NCBI GenBank assembly: GCA_964473865.1
Contig: CAYYQN010000002.1
Location: forward strand, 148,489 to 212,488
Length of the DNA stretch: 64,000 nt
Direction of reading: 5' to 3'
From: CAIMUX01 sp964473865
Lineage (GTDB): Bacteria; Eisenbacteria; RBG-16-71-46; CAIMUX01
How positions within the stretch are numbered: the stretch's first letter is position 1; every line of letters begins with the position of its first letter. The notes beneath the pieces are model-generated. The model saw only the letters and a list, made by a program, of their open reading frames with translations. It was not told where the DNA came from and did no database searches. A program made the translations under genes and the position numbers. Of the stretch, positions 16,646-25,697 are shown in pieces.

Positions 16646-17193
16646 AACAGAAGGCGTTCATTGTCAACGAAGACGAGATGCGGCGGGCGATCGTTCGCAT
16701 CTCCCACGAAATCGTCGAACGGAACCGGGGCGTCTCCGACATCGCTCTGGTCGGAATCCGCCGGCGCGGCCTTCCGCTGGCCGAGCGCATCCGCGCCAAC
16801 ATCCGCGCCTTCGAAAACTCGGAGGTGCCCCTCGGCGCTCTGGACATCACTCTCTACCGGGATGACCTCCAGATGATTGCCGAGCAACCGGTGGTGCGGA
16901 CGACGGAGATCCCCTTCTCCGTCGACGATAAGGTGATTGTGCTGGTGGACGACGTTCTGTACACCGGCCGCACGGTGCGGGCCGCGCTGGACGCGCTCAT
17001 GGACTTCGGCCGTCCGCGCGTCATTCAGCTGGCCGTCCTGATCGATCGCGGGCACCGGGAGCTGCCGATCCGTGCCGACTATGTCGGGAAGAACGTGCCG
17101 ACGTCGCGGCGGGAGGTGGTGAAGGTGAGCCTGCGGGAAGAGGACGGCGTCGATGGCGTGAGCATTGAAGAAGCGGAGGAGGGCCGGGAATGA
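16642..17193 (+). CDS. pyrR: PyrR, pyr attenuation regulator / uracil phosphoribosyltransferase
   Basis: This 183-residue protein starts at TTG 16642, with GGAGG (16628-16632) spaced 9 nt. The family N-terminus (KQKAFIVNEDEMRRAIVRIS) begins exactly here. The PRPP-binding motif VIVLVDDVLYTGRTVRAA is at residues 98-115 with the acidic pair D103-D104. LVGIRRRGLPLAERI and LIDRGHRELPIRADYVGKN are typical PyrR segments. PyrR binds UMP/UTP and the leader hairpin at 16464 to shut off the operon it heads, and often has UPRT activity. The ATGA overlap with pyrB couples the two. Confidence 0.97.
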   Translation: MKQKAFIVNEDEMRRAIVRISHEIVERNRGVSDIALVGIRRRGLPLAERIRANIRAFENSEVPLGALDITLYRDDLQMIAEQPVVRTTEIPFSVDDKVIVLVDDVLYTGRTVRAALDALMDFGRPRVIQLAVLIDRGHRELPIRADYVGKNVPTSRREVVKVSLREEDGVDGVSIEEAEEGRE

Positions 17194-18125
17194 TCTTTCG
17201 ACGGCGGCACCTGCTCGGGCTGGAGGAACTGACCCGGGAAGAGATCCTCCACATCCTCGACACCGCGCGGACCTTCCGGGAAGTTCTCGACCGCCCGATC
17301 AAGAAGGTCCCCTCGCTGCGCGGGGTCACAGTCTGCAACGCCTTCTATGAGGCGAGCACGCGCACCCGCCTCTCCTTCGAACTGGCGGCCAAGCGTCTCT
17401 CGGCCGACACCCTTTCGTTTTCCACCAGCGGTTCCTCGGTTGCGAAGGGCGAGACGCTTCTCGACACCATTCGCAACATCGAGGCGATGCGGGTCGACAT
17501 GGTCGTCATCCGCCATTCGTCGTCGGGAGCGCCGCACTACCTGGCCAGACGGGTGAAGGCGCGGGTCATCAACGCGGGGGACGGCTTCCACGAGCATCCC
17601 ACCCAGGGACTGCTCGACCTCTATACGATTCGGGAGCGCTTTCCGGATCTGAACGGTCTGCGGGTCACCATCGTCGGTGACATCGCCCACTCTCGGGTCG
17701 CCCGCTCGAACATCTGGGCCCTCACGAAGTGCGGTGCGCAGGTCACCTTGTGCGGTCCCTCGACGTTGATGCCGGCGGAGGTGGAACGGACCGGCGTACG
17801 GGTGACGCATAGCCTCGAGGAGGCGGTAGAGGGGGCGCAGGTGGTGATGGCGCTGCGGGTGCAGCGCGAGCGGATGGAAGGCGCGTATCTTCCCTCCACG
17901 CGGGAATACGCCCGAACCTTCGGGATCCACGCCGATCTGCTGCGCCGGGCGGGGCGCCCGGTGGTCATGCACCCGGGACCCATGAATCGCGGCGTGGAGA
18001 TCGATCCCGAGGTCGCTGACGGGTCGGATTCGGTGATCCTGGACCAGGTCCAAAACGGAGTGGCCGTGCGCATGGCGGTCCTCTTCCTCACCTGGGGCGG
18101 ATCGGAAATCGAGGCGGGCGTATGA
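17190..18125 (+). CDS. pyrB: Aspartate carbamoyltransferase catalytic subunit
   Basis: This 311-residue ATCase catalytic chain is of full length. The carbamoyl-phosphate-binding motif STRTR is at residues 56-60 (ASTRTRLSFE). HEHPTQGLLDLYTI, VTIVGDIAHSRVARSN and VMHPGPMNRGVEI are also present. It joins carbamoyl phosphate to aspartate, the first committed step of UMP synthesis. There is no pyrI gene next to it, so it is probably not controlled by an E. coli-type regulatory chain; control would come from the PyrR leader. Overlapping ATGA junctions on both sides place it firmly in the operon. Confidence 0.98.
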   Translation: MIFRRRHLLGLEELTREEILHILDTARTFREVLDRPIKKVPSLRGVTVCNAFYEASTRTRLSFELAAKRLSADTLSFSTSGSSVAKGETLLDTIRNIEAMRVDMVVIRHSSSGAPHYLARRVKARVINAGDGFHEHPTQGLLDLYTIRERFPDLNGLRVTIVGDIAHSRVARSNIWALTKCGAQVTLCGPSTLMPAEVERTGVRVTHSLEEAVEGAQVVMALRVQRERMEGAYLPSTREYARTFGIHADLLRRAGRPVVMHPGPMNRGVEIDPEVADGSDSVILDQVQNGVAVRMAVLFLTWGGSEIEAGV

Positions 18126-19522
18126 AGGGCGGTCCGGCGGGAGGCAAGGCGGCGATGAGCGCAAACGGTACGAAGGATCCGATCGCAGTATGGGGCGGCC
18201 TCGAGTCGGTCCTGCTCCAGAACCTCCGGGTTCTGGACCCCGGGGGAACGATGCGGGGTAGTTGTGATCTGTGGATCCGCCACGGTGTCCTGGAGGCCAT
18301 GGCTCCGGAGCTTCCCGCGCGGGAAGGTCCCTCGATCGACTTCGGCGGGGCGCTGGTCCTGCCCGGGCTCTTCGACATGCACGTCCACTTCCGCGAGCCG
18401 GGGGGAGAGGACTCCGAGACAATCGCCTCCGGCGCCCGGGCGGCGGCGCGCGGCGGTTTCACCGGCGTGGCCTGTATGCCCAACACCCCGGTGCGAATCG
18501 ACGGCCGGCCGACGATCGATCTGGTCCACGCGCGGGCGCGCGAGGCTTGCGGCACCCGGGTCTATCCGGTGGGGGCGATGACGCGGAATCTGGAGGGAAA
18601 GCTGCTCACCGAGATGGCTGAGTTGAAGGATGCCGGTGCCGTAGCCGTCTCCGACGACGGCCACCCGGTGGAAAACAGCGAAGTCATGCGGCGCGGGATG
18701 GAGTACGCCCGGATGTGCGGCCTCACAGTCCTCTCGCACTCGGAGGATCGATCGCTTCGCGGCAACGGCGTCATGCACGAGGGATACTGGTCGACGGTGC
18801 TGGGCCTGCGCGGGATTCCGGCCGCGAGCGAGGAAGTCGGAGTCGCGCGCGACCTGGCGCTTTGCGAGCTGACCGGCGCCCGGCTCCATCTCTGTCATCT
18901 GAGCACGCGGACCGGCGTGGAGCTGCTCAGGCGGGCGAAGGAGAAAGGCCTGCCGGTCACCGCCGAGGCGGCGCCGCATCACCTCGCCCTGGACCACTCC
19001 AGCCTCCGCTCCTACGACAGCAGCTTCAAGATGAACCCTCCGTTGCGGACTGCGGAGGATGTCGCCGCCCTGCGGGAAGCCGTCAAGTCGGGGCTCATCG
19101 ACGCGATCGCCACGGACCACGCGCCGCATGCTCCGGTGCTCAAGGACGGGGAGTTGGACCAGGCCCCGTTTGGAGCGATCGGCCTGGAGACTTCGTTCGG
19201 AGTCTGCCACCGCGTCCTGGTGGAAGAGTCGGGAATGGAGCTGGCGGATCTGGTGGAGCGGATGGCGGTGGCGCCGCGCCGGATCCTGGGCCTTCCCGGA
19301 GGACGACTCGAGGTGGGGAAGCCGGCGGACCTCACGATCCTCGATCTGGACTGGCAATGGACCGTCGATCCCGGCGCGTTTGCCTCGTTGAGCCGCAACT
19401 GTCCGTTTGCCGGCTGGACGCTGAAGGGGAAGGTCCTTCTCACCGTGGCCGCGGGACGATTCACCCACGCGGCGGTGTCACCTCCGGCGGCGGGCGAGCG
19501 GGTTCCCGGCGCCCGCGGCTAG
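18122..19522 (+). CDS. pyrC: Dihydroorotase
   Basis: This 466-residue class I (PyrC/AllB-like) amidohydrolase starts at ATG 18122; ATG 18155 is a possible later start. The metal-binding DMHVHFREPG is at residues 85-94 (H87, H89). GGFTGVACMPNT, a buried HSED, ITAEAAPHHL and IATDHAPHAP supply the remaining ligands and the catalytic Asp, so it should be active rather than a pseudo-DHOase partner of ATCase. It cyclises carbamoyl aspartate to dihydroorotate. The N-terminus is about 30 residues longer than usual. The next gene, a lipoprotein, starts only 4 nt after the stop. Confidence 0.96.
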   Translation: MKGGPAGGKAAMSANGTKDPIAVWGGLESVLLQNLRVLDPGGTMRGSCDLWIRHGVLEAMAPELPAREGPSIDFGGALVLPGLFDMHVHFREPGGEDSETIASGARAAARGGFTGVACMPNTPVRIDGRPTIDLVHARAREACGTRVYPVGAMTRNLEGKLLTEMAELKDAGAVAVSDDGHPVENSEVMRRGMEYARMCGLTVLSHSEDRSLRGNGVMHEGYWSTVLGLRGIPAASEEVGVARDLALCELTGARLHLCHLSTRTGVELLRRAKEKGLPVTAEAAPHHLALDHSSLRSYDSSFKMNPPLRTAEDVAALREAVKSGLIDAIATDHAPHAPVLKDGELDQAPFGAIGLETSFGVCHRVLVEESGMELADLVERMAVAPRRILGLPGGRLEVGKPADLTILDLDWQWTVDPGAFASLSRNCPFAGWTLKGKVLLTVAAGRFTHAAVSPPAAGERVPGARG

Positions 19523-19526
19523 CAGG

Positions 19527-21449
19527 ATGCTGAGAGATCCAGACAGCCGCGTTCGTGGCGCCGATCGGTCGGGCGCGGGGCGCCGGGATCGGATTCCCGA
19601 CGCGCGGGTCCTGGCGGCACTGGTCCTGGCCGCACTCGTCCTGGCGGCATTCGTCCTGGGAAGCAGCGGGTGTGCCTACTTCAACACCTTCTACTTCGCC
19701 AAGAAGTACTTCGCTCAGGCCGAGAAGCTCGCCCGCGCGGCCGGTTCGGACAAGGTTCCGCCCGACGCGATCCGCCGCTACGATGAGGCGATCAAACAAG
19801 CGACCAAGGTGATCAAGTATCACGGCGGCAGCCGCTGGGTTGATGATGCGCTCTACCTCATGGGCGCTTCGTTCTATGGCAAGGGTGAGCACGAAGAGGC
19901 GCTGCGCAAGTTCGACGAGCTGGTGGCGAACTACCCCGAGTCCCGGTGGGTTCCCTGGGCGCTGTACAAGAGCGGCCTTTCCCACTACCAGCGCAAGAAC
20001 GATGAGCTGATGGAGGCGTGTTTTCGTCGGGTGCTGAACGAGTATCCGGATTTTGAGCGAAGCGACGACATCTACTACACCGGAGCCCGGGCGGCCGAAA
20101 GGAAACGTGACCGGGTGGAGGCGGTGCGGCGCTATCGCGAACTGGTGGAGCGATTCCCCCGTAGCGATCGCGGGCAGGAAGGGCTGCTGAGGATCGGCGA
20201 TTTGTACTTCGACGCCGGTTACGCCGACAGCGCCTACACCAGCTACGCTGAGGCCTCTCGTCTCGCGCGCGATGAGCAGGGGATCCGCAACGCCGAGGTC
20301 AAGGCGGCGGATGCCCTGGTCCGACTGCAGCGGGCGCCCGAGGCGGTGCGGCAGCTCGAGCGGCTGCTACCGAGCGACGAGACGCAGATTCGGCCCGGCG
20401 AGACGTGGCCGGCGCTGGTCCGGGTGCACCTGGCGCAGGCCTACAATGCCACCGCTCGACCCGCGGACGCTCTGGAGGCGTTGCGACTGGTGGTCACGAA
20501 GTACCCGCAGTCGAGCTATGCCCCCGAGGCGCAGTTCCAGATCGGATACACGTACGAAGTCTATCTCGACTCGCTTGATGCCGCCCGCACCGCCTATGAC
20601 CAGGTCGGGCGCTCCGGGTCGACCAGCGTGTTTCGAGACCAGGCCCAGACCCGCTCGCGGAATCTGGCCCAGCTGCAGACCCTGGCGTCGCAGGCGGCGT
20701 CCGACTCCACGGCGGACTCGGACAAGCAGGCGGAGGCCCAGCTGCGGATCGCGGAGCTCTACCTTCTCTCCCAGAACAAGGTGTCGGAGGCGATCGCGAA
20801 GTACCGGGAGGTGCGGGCCGAGTATCCAGGAAGCCGTTCCGCGCCGCGGGCTGCGTATGCGCTGGCCTGGATTCAGCTCCGGCGGATGGAAGGCCAACGG
20901 GACAGCGCCCTGACCGCGTTCGTGCAGTTGATCCGGGACTTCCCGACGTCGCCGGCGGCGCGTGGCGCACTCGAGCTCCTGGCGGCCGAGGGTGCGGACA
21001 CGGCGGGGCTGAGCGCGCTCCTGGTGGAGGCCCCGCCTGATACCGCGGAAACCGATGCAACGACTCCGGCCCCGGCCCCGCCGTCGCCCGCGGATTCGGA
21101 AACCGGTGTCGCTCCTGGTGCGGCGCCGCCGGAAGCCGTCCGACCACCCACGACGGAAGCGCCGCCGGGAGTGCCCCTCGCCGACAGCGTCGGATTGCCG
21201 CCGCGTTTCAGCCCGATGTCGCAGGGAGATGCGCGCGCCGGGGCCCCTGCGGACACCACGCCGGCGGGACCCGGCGCGCTTCATCCGGACAGCCTGCCGG
21301 CGGCGGCCGACACCCTTCCACCGGACAGCCTGCCGGCGGGGGCCGACACCTTTCCGCCGGACACCATGCCGCCGAGACCCGGCGCGCGCCTTCCGGACAC
21401 TCTTCGGGCCGCACCCGACACGCTCCCGCCCGGTCCGAGGCGGCCGTGA
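19527..21449 (+). CDS. TPR lipoprotein embedded in the pyr operon
   Basis: This 640-residue protein has a long n-region, then a signal core of three VLAAL-type repeats and the lipobox SSGC (Cys49), followed by AYFNTFYFAKKYFAQAEKLA. About ten TPR units of the outer-membrane BamD/YbgF style span residues 70-500 (for example YDEAIKQATKVIKYHGGSRW and FDELVANYPESRW). The C-terminal 120 residues are Pro/Ala/Thr-rich, with a 36-bp DNA repeat encoding DSLPAxADTLPP-like units. The gene lies between pyrC and pyrK, 4 nt from one and overlapping the other. It is therefore co-transcribed with pyrimidine genes despite an envelope role, probably as a scaffold; a link to UMP synthesis is not obvious. Confidence 0.82.
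   Translation: MLRDPDSRVRGADRSGAGRRDRIPDARVLAALVLAALVLAAFVLGSSGCAYFNTFYFAKKYFAQAEKLARAAGSDKVPPDAIRRYDEAIKQATKVIKYHGGSRWVDDALYLMGASFYGKGEHEEALRKFDELVANYPESRWVPWALYKSGLSHYQRKNDELMEACFRRVLNEYPDFERSDDIYYTGARAAERKRDRVEAVRRYRELVERFPRSDRGQEGLLRIGDLYFDAGYADSAYTSYAEASRLARDEQGIRNAEVKAADALVRLQRAPEAVRQLERLLPSDETQIRPGETWPALVRVHLAQAYNATARPADALEALRLVVTKYPQSSYAPEAQFQIGYTYEVYLDSLDAARTAYDQVGRSGSTSVFRDQAQTRSRNLAQLQTLASQAASDSTADSDKQAEAQLRIAELYLLSQNKVSEAIAKYREVRAEYPGSRSAPRAAYALAWIQLRRMEGQRDSALTAFVQLIRDFPTSPAARGALELLAAEGADTAGLSALLVEAPPDTAETDATTPAPAPPSPADSETGVAPGAAPPEAVRPPTTEAPPGVPLADSVGLPPRFSPMSQGDARAGAPADTTPAGPGALHPDSLPAAADTLPPDSLPAGADTFPPDTMPPRPGARLPDTLRAAPDTLPPGPRRP
19608..19652 (+). repeat. 15-bp tandem repeat in a signal-peptide coding region
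   Basis: Three near-identical 15-nt units (GTCCTGGCGGCACTG type) encode V-L-A-A-L/F three times in the hydrophobic core of the TPR lipoprotein signal peptide. The in-frame period would let copy-number changes alter core length without frameshift. Confidence 0.7.
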
Positions 21450-22366
21450 CAGCGCCCGAGGGGCACGGTTCCGTTCCCGCCCCGGCCCGGGAGGCGGTAG
21501 CGCGCGTGCTGTCGAATCGGCAGCTCATTCCGGGAATCTTCGAGATCGCGCTGGCGCTCCCCGCGAAATGGGGCCCGGCGCAACCGGGTCAGTTTGTACA
21601 ACTGGCCTGTCCGCCCCTGCCGGCATTCGGCCTACGCCGGCCATTCAGCCTGGCCGCTTGCGACGTTTCTGCAGAGAGGGTCGAGGCTCGGATCGTGTAT
21701 GGGGCGATCGGCCTGCGGACACGCGAGCTCTCGCAGGCGCCTCCCGGCTCCCGGCTCCCGCTACTGGGACCGCTTGGCCGCCCGTTCGCTCCGCCCGCCG
21801 GACGCCGCGCGGTCCTGCTCGGAGGGGGGCGAGGACTGGCCCCGGTACTGATGCTGGCGGAACGGCTCAGGCGGGACGTCGATCCCCGGAAGCCTCGGCG
21901 CGACGCCGGCAGCGATCGCCTGGCACCCGGGGCGGGCCGCGAGCCCGCACTCCTCCTGCATGGAGCTCGCACCGCAAGCCAGCTCCTGCCCCTGCCCGAC
22001 CCGCCGTGTCCGGTCCGGCTGGCCACGGACGACGGGAGCGAGGGACTCCACGGGACCCTGATCGACCTCCTGCAGTCGTTGCTGGATTCCGGCGAGATTC
22101 GGGAGGGACGCGACGCTCTCTACGCCTGCGGGCCCAACCGCATGCTTGCCGCGCTCGCCGCCTGGACCGCCCGGCGTGATCTTCCCTGCCAGGTCTCCTT
22201 GGAGACGCACTTTGGCTGCGGTCTCGGGATCTGCGCCGGATGTGCGGTACCGGTGAGGGCACAACCCGGCGTCGAGGCGTCGGCGTTCGAGCGGTTCGCG
22301 TTTCTCTGCCGGGAGGGACCGGTGATGGATGCGCAACGGGTCGATTGGACCGGGGTGCCCGAGTGA
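21446..22366 (+). CDS. pyrK: Dihydroorotate dehydrogenase electron-transfer subunit
   Basis: This 306-residue protein starts at GTG 21446, overlapping the lipoprotein stop. It has an FAD-binding barrel (GQFVQLACPPLPAFGLRRPFSLA), an NAD-binding Rossmann part (AVLLGGGRGLAPVLMLAERL) and the C-terminal 2Fe-2S cluster ligands Cys258-x4-Cys263-x2-Cys266-x21-Cys288 (HFGCGLGICAGC ... LCREGPV). It passes electrons from the class 1B dihydroorotate dehydrogenase to NAD+. It is longer than typical PyrK (~255) because of an Arg/Pro-rich loop around residues 150-175. It is coupled to pyrD by a GTGA overlap. Confidence 0.95.
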   Translation: MTAPEGHGSVPAPAREAVARVLSNRQLIPGIFEIALALPAKWGPAQPGQFVQLACPPLPAFGLRRPFSLAACDVSAERVEARIVYGAIGLRTRELSQAPPGSRLPLLGPLGRPFAPPAGRRAVLLGGGRGLAPVLMLAERLRRDVDPRKPRRDAGSDRLAPGAGREPALLLHGARTASQLLPLPDPPCPVRLATDDGSEGLHGTLIDLLQSLLDSGEIREGRDALYACGPNRMLAALAAWTARRDLPCQVSLETHFGCGLGICAGCAVPVRAQPGVEASAFERFAFLCREGPVMDAQRVDWTGVPE

Positions 22367-23352
22367 GCTCGCACGAAGACCAGAGCCGCAACGATCGCGG
22401 TGTGCCCGGACCGACCCGTGGTCCCGGCTTCCCGGGTCCGTCGCTGGCGGTGAGCGTGGGGTCGGTGCGCCTGGCGAACCCGGTACTCACCGCCTCCGGC
22501 ACCTTCGGCTACGGTGACGAAGACGCAGAGCTCACCGGGGTGCGCGACCTCGGCGGAATCGTCACGAAGACGATCACCCTGGAGCCGCGTGCGGGAAACG
22601 CGCCTCCCCGCATCTGGGAGACTCCCTCCGGGATGCTGAATTCGATCGGTCTCCAGAACGTTGGTGTCGACCGCTTCTGCGCGGAGAAGATGCCGCGGCT
22701 CGCCGGGCTGGGGGTGCCGATCATCGTCTCGGTGGGCGGCCGGCGGGCCGAGGAGTTCGTGGATACGGTGCGGCATCTGGAGGGTGTCGCCGGAATCACG
22801 GCCTACGAGGTCAACATCTCCTGCCCGAACGTGAAGGAAGGCGGGATCGAGTTCTGTCAGGACCCCGCGGCCGCGGCCGCGGTGGTCGCCAGCGTCCGCA
22901 AGGTGAGCCGTCGCCCGATCTGGGTCAAGCTGAGCCCGAACGTAACCCGGGTGGGCGTGGTGGCGCGCGCGGCCGCCGATGCGGGGGCCGATGGAATCAC
23001 GGCCATCAACACCTTCGTCGGCCTCTGCGTGGATGTCCGCACGCGGAGGAGCCGCCTGTCTGCCGGTACCGGAGGGCTGTCCGGTCCCGCCATTCGTCCC
23101 TTGGCCCTGGCCCGGGTGCGGGAGGCGGTGCGCTCGGTGGCGATTCCGGTTGTCGGGTGCGGCGGCATCGTGACCGCGGAGGATGCGCTGGAGTTCCTGG
23201 TCGTCGGCGCCCGGGCGGTGCAGGTGGGCACTGCCTCTTTCGCCAATCCCCGGGCGGCGCTCGACATGGTCGCGGGGATCAGGGGGTTTCTGGCCGCCGA
23301 GAACCTGGCCTCAGTGGAATCTCTGATCGGCACCTACCGGGAGGGAACATGA
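22363..23352 (+). CDS. pyrD: Dihydroorotate dehydrogenase, class 1B catalytic subunit
   Basis: This 329-residue protein starts at GTG 22363 (overlap with pyrK). The FMN-binding TIM barrel shows NPVLTASGTFGYGDE, GMLNSIGLQNVGVD, the active-site EVNISCPNVKEGG (catalytic Cys), WVKLSPNV, the INTFVGLCVDVRTR segment and phosphate-binding VVGCGGIVTAEDALEFL. Together with PyrK it forms the NAD+-linked heterotetramer. The first ~25 residues before GPSLAVSVGSVRL are unstructured Ser/Asp/Gly-rich sequence. Confidence 0.97.
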   Translation: MSSHEDQSRNDRGVPGPTRGPGFPGPSLAVSVGSVRLANPVLTASGTFGYGDEDAELTGVRDLGGIVTKTITLEPRAGNAPPRIWETPSGMLNSIGLQNVGVDRFCAEKMPRLAGLGVPIIVSVGGRRAEEFVDTVRHLEGVAGITAYEVNISCPNVKEGGIEFCQDPAAAAAVVASVRKVSRRPIWVKLSPNVTRVGVVARAAADAGADGITAINTFVGLCVDVRTRRSRLSAGTGGLSGPAIRPLALARVREAVRSVAIPVVGCGGIVTAEDALEFLVVGARAVQVGTASFANPRAALDMVAGIRGFLAAENLASVESLIGTYREGT

Positions 23353-24074
23353 CCGATACCCGACCCCCGGGCCCGCCCCGGCCGCAATCGGCCGGAGACC
23401 GGCTCATCGTGGCCCTTGACTTTCCGGACGCCGCCGCCGCATTGGCGATGGTCGATCGCCTGGGCGAGGACGTGAGGTGGTTCAAGGTCGGGATGGAGCT
23501 CTTCTACGCGGAGGGGCGCGGGCTCCTCGATGCGCTGCACGGGCGCGGCAAGCGGATCTTCCTCGATCTCAAGCTCCACGACATCCCGAACACCATGGTC
23601 ATGGCATGCCGGAGTCTCTCCCGTCTCCCGGTGGATCTCTGCACGCTGCACATCCCCGCGGGACCCGAAGCCTTGCGGGCCTGTGCCGCCGAGGCGCGAC
23701 GGATCGCCGACGCGGAGGGTCCCGTGATCGGTCTGCTCGGCGTCACCCGCCTCACCAGCCTTTCCCCCCCGGATCCCACCGAGCCGTGGCGGGATGTGGT
23801 CGAGCTGGCGGGCCGGGCGGCACAGGCCGGCGTATTCGGTTGGATTGCGCCCGCCGCGGCGGCGCCGCTCCTGCGGGCGGCGCACGGCAGTGGGCCGGCG
23901 TTGGTCTGTCCGGGAATCCGGCTCCCGGAGCAAGGCCGCCAGGACCAGGTGATGGTGGGGACTCCCGAGGAAGCGGTGCGCGGTGGTGCCGACTGGATCG
24001 TCGTCGGAAGGCCGATCACGCGGGCCGAGGAACCGGCCAGGGCGGCCCGGGAGTTCGTACGCCGCCTGGGCTGA
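23349..24074 (+). CDS. pyrF: Orotidine 5'-phosphate decarboxylase
   Basis: This 241-residue PyrF starts at ATG 23349 (ATGA overlap with pyrD). Catalytic residues are visible: D24 in VALDF, K46 in WFKVG, and D73-K75-D78 in FLDLKLHDIPNT. The C-terminal phosphate-binding loop is WIVVGRPITRAEEP. It converts OMP to UMP. It is the last gene of the pyr operon; carAB and pyrE are not in this window. The 189 nt downstream contain a CCGGCGG/CCGCCGG inverted repeat and the ugd promoter, but no T-rich terminator. Confidence 0.97.
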   Translation: MTDTRPPGPPRPQSAGDRLIVALDFPDAAAALAMVDRLGEDVRWFKVGMELFYAEGRGLLDALHGRGKRIFLDLKLHDIPNTMVMACRSLSRLPVDLCTLHIPAGPEALRACAAEARRIADAEGPVIGLLGVTRLTSLSPPDPTEPWRDVVELAGRAAQAGVFGWIAPAAAAPLLRAAHGSGPALVCPGIRLPEQGRQDQVMVGTPEEAVRGGADWIVVGRPITRAEEPARAAREFVRRLG

Positions 24075-24187
24075 GGGGTCGTGACCGGCTGCGGAGTGCC
24101 CGTGGGAACCTCGGTGGTCGGGCCAGGTTGGGGCGGCGGCACGATCGGGCGCCACGGAAGCCCCGGCGGCTCCGCCCGTTCCGCCGG

Positions 24188-24217
24188 TTGACCGTAGCCG
24201 GCCGGCATGCCTATTCT
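24188..24217 (+). promoter_or_regulatory. Promoter candidate for the ugd operon
   Basis: TTGACC (24188-24193), 18-nt spacer, TATTCT (24212-24217, 4/6). The predicted start is near 24224, about 40 nt before the ugd ATG at 24264. Confidence 0.6.
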
Positions 24218-24263
24218 GTTACTCCGGTTGCGGTCGGGCCGCGGTGCCATGGGGAGGACGGGA

Positions 24264-25697
24264 ATGCAGAAGATCACCATGCTGGGCACAGGGTACGTGG
24301 GGTTGGTCACCGGTGCCTGCCTGGCGGATTTCGGGAACCGGGTCATCTGCGTCGACACCGACGCAGGCAAGGTCGAAGCTCTGCGGCAGGGGAAGCTGCC
24401 TTTCTACGAGTTCTCCCTGGGCGAAATCGTCGCGCGCAACGTTGCGGAAGGCCGGCTCAGCTTCACCACCGACCTGCCGGGCGCGATTCGAGCGAGCAAG
24501 GTGATCTTCATCGCCGTCGGCACCCCCACCGGGCAGGGGGGAGAGGCCGACCTGGCCCAGGTCTTTTCCGCCGCGCGCACCATTGCCGCGAACATGAACG
24601 GCTACAAGCTGGTGGTGCAGAAGAGCACCGTTCCCGTCGGCACCGGAGAGAGGGTCCTGCGGACCATCGAGGAACTGCTCAAACGGAAGCACGTTCCGTT
24701 CGACGTGGCCAGCAACCCGGAGTTCCTCCGCGAAGGGTCCGCCGTCGAGGACTTCATGCGACCGGACCGCGTGGTGATCGGCACCTGGTCCAGGAAGGCG
24801 GAGGCGATCCTCTCGGAGATCTACCGTCCCCTCTACCTCAGCGAGACTCCGATGGTGAAGACCTCGGTGCAGACCGCGGAGCTGGTCAAGTACGCCAGCA
24901 ACGCGTTCCTGGCGACCAAGATCTCGTTCATCAACGAGATGGCCAACTTGTGCGAGGTCCTCGGCGCGGACGTCAAGACGGTGGCCAAGGGGATGGGCCT
25001 GGACAAGCGGATCGGCCCGAAGTTCCTCCACGCGGGTCCGGGCTACGGCGGATCCTGCTTCCCCAAGGACACCATGGCTTTGGCGAGCTTCGCCCGCGCC
25101 GCGGGAGTGCCGAGCGGGATCGTCGAGGCGACCATCGACGTCAACCGCCAGCAGCGGATCCGTATGATGAACAAGATCCAGGGACTCGTGCCGCGTCTCC
25201 GGGGATCCACCATCGCCGTCCTCGGCCTCTCCTTCAAACCGATGACCGATGACATTCGCGACTCCGTCGGTGTCGATCTGGTGCGCATGTTGCGGGCCCG
25301 GGGAGCGAAGGTGCGCACGTTTGACCCGGTCGCCATGGAGCGGGCCGCCCAGGAGCTTCCGAAGTCGATCTACTTTGCCAAGGACTCCTACGACGCGGCC
25401 CGCGGGGCCGATGGCCTGGTCATCGCCACGGAGTGGAACGAGTTCCGCATGCTCGATCTCGGCAAGATCCGACGTCTGCTCCGGCGCCCGGTGGTGATCG
25501 ACACGCGCAATATCTACGACCCGGCGCTGCTCACGGTGGAAGGCTTCCGTCACGTGGGGGTGGGACGAGGGAGCCGAGTGCCGGTGCGGGCCTCGGACCG
25601 GAGGAAGAAGTCCGCGGGTCAGGCAAGGCGGAGGGCCGCCCCGCGCAAGGCTTCGCGAACGAAGGCCCGGCCCCGGCGTGCGAGAACGGGTTCATGA
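24264..25697 (+). CDS. ugd: UDP-glucose 6-dehydrogenase
   Basis: This 477-residue protein starts at ATG 24264, because GGGAGG lies 6 nt upstream and MQKITMLGTGYVGLV is the normal N-terminus. The NAD-binding GTGYVGLVTG (about 8-17), IAVGTPTG, NPEFLREGSAVEDF, KYASNAFLATKISFINEM and the catalytic Cys265 in GYGGSCFPKDT are all present. It oxidises UDP-glucose (or a related UDP-hexose) to the uronic acid, a precursor of surface polysaccharide. Unusual is a ~40-residue tail after residue 437 that is extremely basic (RRKKSAGQARRRAAPRKAS and more) and absent from typical family members. ATGA overlap with the next gene. Confidence 0.95.
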   Translation: MQKITMLGTGYVGLVTGACLADFGNRVICVDTDAGKVEALRQGKLPFYEFSLGEIVARNVAEGRLSFTTDLPGAIRASKVIFIAVGTPTGQGGEADLAQVFSAARTIAANMNGYKLVVQKSTVPVGTGERVLRTIEELLKRKHVPFDVASNPEFLREGSAVEDFMRPDRVVIGTWSRKAEAILSEIYRPLYLSETPMVKTSVQTAELVKYASNAFLATKISFINEMANLCEVLGADVKTVAKGMGLDKRIGPKFLHAGPGYGGSCFPKDTMALASFARAAGVPSGIVEATIDVNRQQRIRMMNKIQGLVPRLRGSTIAVLGLSFKPMTDDIRDSVGVDLVRMLRARGAKVRTFDPVAMERAAQELPKSIYFAKDSYDAARGADGLVIATEWNEFRMLDLGKIRRLLRRPVVIDTRNIYDPALLTVEGFRHVGVGRGSRVPVRASDRRKKSAGQARRRAAPRKASRTKARPRRARTGS

